From Lithospermum erythrorhizon (taxonomy: Eukaryota > Streptophyta > Magnoliopsida > Boraginales > Boraginaceae): 64,000 bases of DNA. A program made the translations under genes and the position numbers. Location of the stretch: NCBI GenBank assembly GCA_019722365.1, contig JADFUC010001295.1, positions 62,001 through 126,000 on the forward strand, read 5' to 3'. How positions within the stretch are numbered: position 1 is the stretch's first letter; each line of letters opens with the position of its first letter. A model generated the notes under the pieces. It was not told where the DNA came from, did no database searches, and was given only the letters and a program-made list of their open reading frames with translations. Shown here one piece after another: positions 60,380-64,000 of the stretch.

Positions 60380-61417
60380 GGGTATTCATCTTTTTTATGT
60401 TTTAATTCAAAAAGAGATAGTTTCATTTATGCTTTTATTTATGTTTTGATAATGAATTCAAACAATTCTGAAATGGTTTTGTGGGTTTTTTGGGTCCAAG
60501 ATTTGATTTTTTTATTCGGTGGTGTTGTTACAATGATATCATAGTTTTCCATTAAAGAATGGTAGTGAAAGATGTGGTATGCTTTCAAGTATGTGTTGGA
60601 CTAGGGGCGGATCTAGACCTCCGGCTCAAGTGGTTCGAAATATACTTTAGTTAAATGACATTAATCGATGCAAAGGTTATTCAAGTGGAATTGATAGAAT
60701 TAAGAATCATTAGATGATATATAATCACTATAAGTCTTTTAACTTTCCTGCCTGAGGCCTTTTGAGAACAAAATAAAGGTACTTATAAGATACATCGTAA
60801 GCTGAAATCTGTAAATTTGGAAAAGCCAAATTAAATTTTAAGCTCAATTTGAGAAACTAATTATACTATCAGAGCTTGAGTAAAGTGAGCAATTTATTAT
60901 CTCTGATATGAAGTTATCCGCCTGTTTAAATATTCAATCTCATTTTAGAAATGGGAACAAAGTGTGACAATAACAAAATTTCATGTGGTTCCTTATCTTG
61001 GGAGTTTAAGTTGTAGACTAAGCGAACAATTAGATGTATGGTATAGCGTCAAAGTAAGGGAGAAACTTGGTGCCAGGGGAAACCAAGCACCAACATGTTA
61101 CATTAACCATAACTTTACCAATTGAGATCTTTGAGATTTTGATGGTTCAAGTGAACTACCTTGAACCTAAAAGGTTCCGCCTCAGCCAGTTTTGTTGCAG
61201 GTTAAAAGATACATGCGTACCTCGGTCCCTGCTTAGAGATTCCGCTAAACATGGTAGGGGGTTCGTAGTGTCCTTGACCCGTACATGTGTATGATATGCA
61301 GAGGAATGTTAATAGGAATGCATTTTGAATTGACCCAAAGTGACCCGACATAGACTCTAATACTATTTCACGACTTCCACCCGATAGATAAGAAGTTTAT
61401 GTAGTGTAAGAAGCCAT
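60380..61417. other. Downstream flank, unassigned
   Basis: The first part should hold the 3' UTR of the bL33 gene. A mixed-composition segment at about 61050-61280 could be transposon-derived; I recognise nothing in it. Confidence 0.4.
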
Positions 61418-61426
61418 TATGATTTA

Positions 61427-63720
61427 AGGATAATGGTGCCCGAACTATGCTTTTATTTTGATTTGCCCCCACTGAATTATGCAATCTTTTCAGGGCTTGC
61501 CCGCAATACTTTCTATTTTTTAGAGTGCCCCACATGCTTTCCATCTTTTTACCATTGCCTCTCTCATTTTAGTTTTTCACATTTTAAATATATTTTTTTA
61601 GCTCAAAAACTTAAATGACTATTTTATCCATAACACTACATTAAAGTATAAGAACTAAACTATAGGAGCACATTTAAAATATTTTATATAATTACAATAA
61701 AATTCCATCACTTTCTTCTTTTTATGCCTTCCCCCTCTACGAATGTTCACCAATGACAAATTTTTTGACACGCCCGTCTCCGTCTTTCCCCCTCGCGAAT
61801 TTTTCCCCCACTAAACTTTTCCTTTCACCGACACAAATTTTTTCTTTGACACACCACATCATCCTCCTGTATCCAAATCCCCACAAGGAAATTTCTCCTG
61901 CGAACTTTCTGACCATCAATTTCTTACGTGACATTGTTAGGTGGTTTGTGAAGTTCGAAGAATTTTAAGGAAGCCGAAATGTAGGGGGTTGGTGGTATGA
62001 TTAAAAATTGATGACTAATGTGAGGGAGTATGGAGATGATGTGTCAAAGAAAAAGAGAGTAGGTGATTTGTGGAGTTCGAGAGGGAGTAGTAGGAGTGTG
62101 TCAAAGAAAAAAAGCCAATGGTTGGTGAAAGTTCATGGCATATAGTTCGGGCAACGAATGGCGGTTAAGTGGCGATGAAGCCCCAAAAAAGTTAGGCCGG
62201 CGTGGTAGCACTGGTACTGAAACATTTATTATTTTAGCAATAATAATAGTTCATGAAATATGAAAATAAAATGTAATTCTAGAAATTAAAATGCGACTTA
62301 ATACAATTTTAGTTTAAATTTTAACACAATAAATATTATCTTATATAACATAAAAAATAATTTAATATCATATTAAAGTTAATTAAATTATTTAAGTTGA
62401 CAAAATTAAATTAAGATGATTAATATATAATAAACTTAATTAAATGAAATTAAAATTTTATATAAATCATGAAAATTAAATGCTTGAAAACTAAGTAATA
62501 TAACTAGTTATATGTACACAGTATACGTGTAAATTATTTTTATTATTTTTTATAATAATAAAATTATAATGAAAAAATAAATAATTTAAAAAAACCTAAA
62601 AAAGAAATAAGAAAAAGTTACCATGGAGAAAATAAAGATAGGGATTGTGAAGCAATTTTTATTTTCTGCGGTGATAGTATAATTATTAAGTATTAATAAT
62701 ATTTATAGTAATAATAGTTTGCATGGAAATTTAACATTAGCGATTCTGCCCGTAGAAAAATGTATGAAAATTAAATAAATTTTTTTATCGGAAAAGGTAA
62801 AATAGGAAATACGATTAATTTGACAGCTTTGTAATACCCGATCCAACCTGCACGTTATATATAGTATAGATATTAACTTTATTTTAAGTGAAATAAAAAT
62901 TTAAATAAACTTTAATTAAAATAAATTAAAATATTATTAACATTGAAAGAAAACTTAATTGTCGTTATTCAAAAATAATATCGTTCAAGATATATAGTTT
63001 AAGTTTAATCTATTTTACTTATTTAAATTTGACATTTTAATAAGAAATTTATTTATTAGCATCAGTATTAAATTTCTCTTATTATACTATGACTACATGA
63101 GTGTTTTGCATGTGTTCTTCCTCCACTTAAATTCCACTTCTCATCTCCCTCACTTTCATTAATTTTTTCATTTCACTTCTTAAATTACGTGTATTAATGA
63201 GGTGGCTCGCCTTGTGGCTATGTAAAGGTGAAAGGAGGGCGCCAGGTCGCCACAGAACTTCGCGCCACGTATTACATATTTGAGGCTCCGCCATCTTGCC
63301 TTTTCAAATTATGGTTCGGGGGGAAAAAGTTTATGGGGGAAAGTTCAAGGGGAGAGGGTGGGGTAGAGGTGGGTGTATCAAAGAAGAAATATGTGGTTGG
63401 TGAAAGTTCAAGGGGAAGGGTGAGGTGTGTCAAAGAAGAAAGTGGTGAGATTTTATTGTAATTATGTAAAATATTTTAAATGCCTATACTTTGTGATCTG
63501 CAGGGACAAAATAGTCATTTAAGTTTTGAGCTGAAAAAATGTATTTTAAATAATGAAAAGCGAGAAATGAGGAGACAATACCGAGAAAAAGATGGAAATG
63601 CAGGGGGTACTCTAGTGGAAAAAATGGAAAGTATAGGGAACAAGCTTGAAAAGATCGCATAGTTCAGGGGGCAAACTAAAAATAAAAGCATAGTTCATGA
63701 GGCAAACGGCTAATTAGCCT
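61427..63720. mobile_element. Non-autonomous Mutator-like element with long inverted ends
   Basis: The left arm (about 61427-61860) and right arm (about 63310-63720) are inverted copies. Paired landmarks are GAACTATGCTTTTATTTT at the outer end, ACTTAAATGACTATTTT farther in, and AATATTTTATATAATTACAA inside that. Outer termini are AGGATAAT and, inverted, AGGCTAAT. Flanking octamers ATGATTTA (61419-61426) and TTGATTTA (63721-63728) differ by one base, fitting the 8-11-bp duplications of Mutator-like elements. The interior has no transposase or captured gene that I can recognise. Arms of hundreds of bases are typical of MULEs and unusual in other plant DNA transposons. Confidence 0.78.
62041..63441. 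repeat. Repeated GTGTCAAAGAA motif inside the Mutator-like element
   Basis: Direct copies of GTGTCAAAGAA(A/G)AA occur at 62041, 62098 and 63427, and a GTATCAAAGAAGAA variant at 63375, often followed or preceded by GGTGAAAGTTCA. An inverted copy (TTCTTTGACACAC) lies near 61846. These look like subterminal repeats of the element. Confidence 0.65.
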
Positions 63721-64000
63721 TTGATTTATTATGAGTTAGTTTTTTTATGTTATAGATAATATGGCTTGAAGAGTTGTTCTTTGACTTTATCTTCCTACAA
63801 GTAATGTGAGAATTGGAATAGGTTGTAAAGTTTCCAGTTTCCACCCATGATTAACTTTTGTGTTGTGACCATAATCTTACTTCAGCTCTATGCATCTTGA
63901 CTCCAATGGTTTTAGGTTCGAAGTTGGTCAATGGCTAAAAATATTTGTCTTTCCTAATGGACGTGAGTTTGAATAAAAGCTGATGGTTTAGCTGTTCAAA

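Noticed and set aside
63228..63461. A 77-codon frame rich in Gly, Glu and Lys at the right arm of the Mutator-like element
   Set aside because: It is translated from subterminal repeats; the left arm carries the same sequence inverted.
1..64000. tRNA, rRNA, CRISPR array, bacterial operon features, organelle insert, endogenous pararetrovirus
   Set aside because: None was found on reading both strands; reverse-transcriptase remains all fit gypsy, copia or LINE families.

Overview
The window is nuclear DNA from a flowering plant, most likely a eudicot. It is AT-rich, its genes have many GT-AG introns, and it is packed with broken LTR retrotransposons, a LINE, MITEs and a Mutator-like element. 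The gene content (a CASP-like membrane protein, an SC35-like SR splicing factor, a plant-type NDUFA8 and a nuclear bL33) is typical of land plants. I cannot place the species more closely.

Layout. 1-3410: decayed Ty3/gypsy element, plus strand (gag, protease, RT, RNase H). 3512-4270: broken piece of a cytosolic glutamine synthetase gene. 4983-7011: three-exon CASP-like gene, minus strand. 8125-9385: copia RNase H fragment split by a complete solo LTR with a perfect 5-bp target duplication. 9400-13500: mostly unassigned, one MITE. 13502-22515: nested transposon block (two LTRs of one copia family, antisense copia pol, antisense gypsy gag, antisense LINE). 22520-31000: AT-rich and largely without genes, with a short tandem repeat, one possible pseudo-exon and a strong hairpin. 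31036-34979: seven-exon SCL28-like SR gene, plus strand. 36023-39129: two-exon NDUFA8 gene, minus strand, convergent with the SR gene. 39201-59990: MITE, then a long run of copia remnants, LTRs and (TA)n repeats. 60197-60379: bL33-like ribosomal protein gene, plus strand. 61427-63720: non-autonomous Mutator-like element with long inverted ends.

Four genes look intact, and all four are probably ordinary housekeeping or developmental genes. SCL28, NDUFA8 and bL33 appear in the same order as I recall for the Arabidopsis At5g18810-At5g18800-At5g18790 neighbourhood. Here about 21 kb of transposon-rich DNA separates the last two. NDUFA8 and bL33 both act in mitochondria (complex I assembly and mitochondrial translation); SCL28 acts in nuclear pre-mRNA splicing; the CASP-like protein is a four-helix plasma-membrane protein.

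I found no clear new biological system. The observations most worth checking are the conserved three-gene block, the glutamine synthetase relic with patchwork internal copies, the solo LTR that interrupts a copia RNase H reading frame, the long-TIR Mutator-like element, and the copia remnants whose coding sequence is all on the minus strand. Exon boundaries were placed by eye from splice signals, reading phase and remembered family sequences; there was no transcript evidence.
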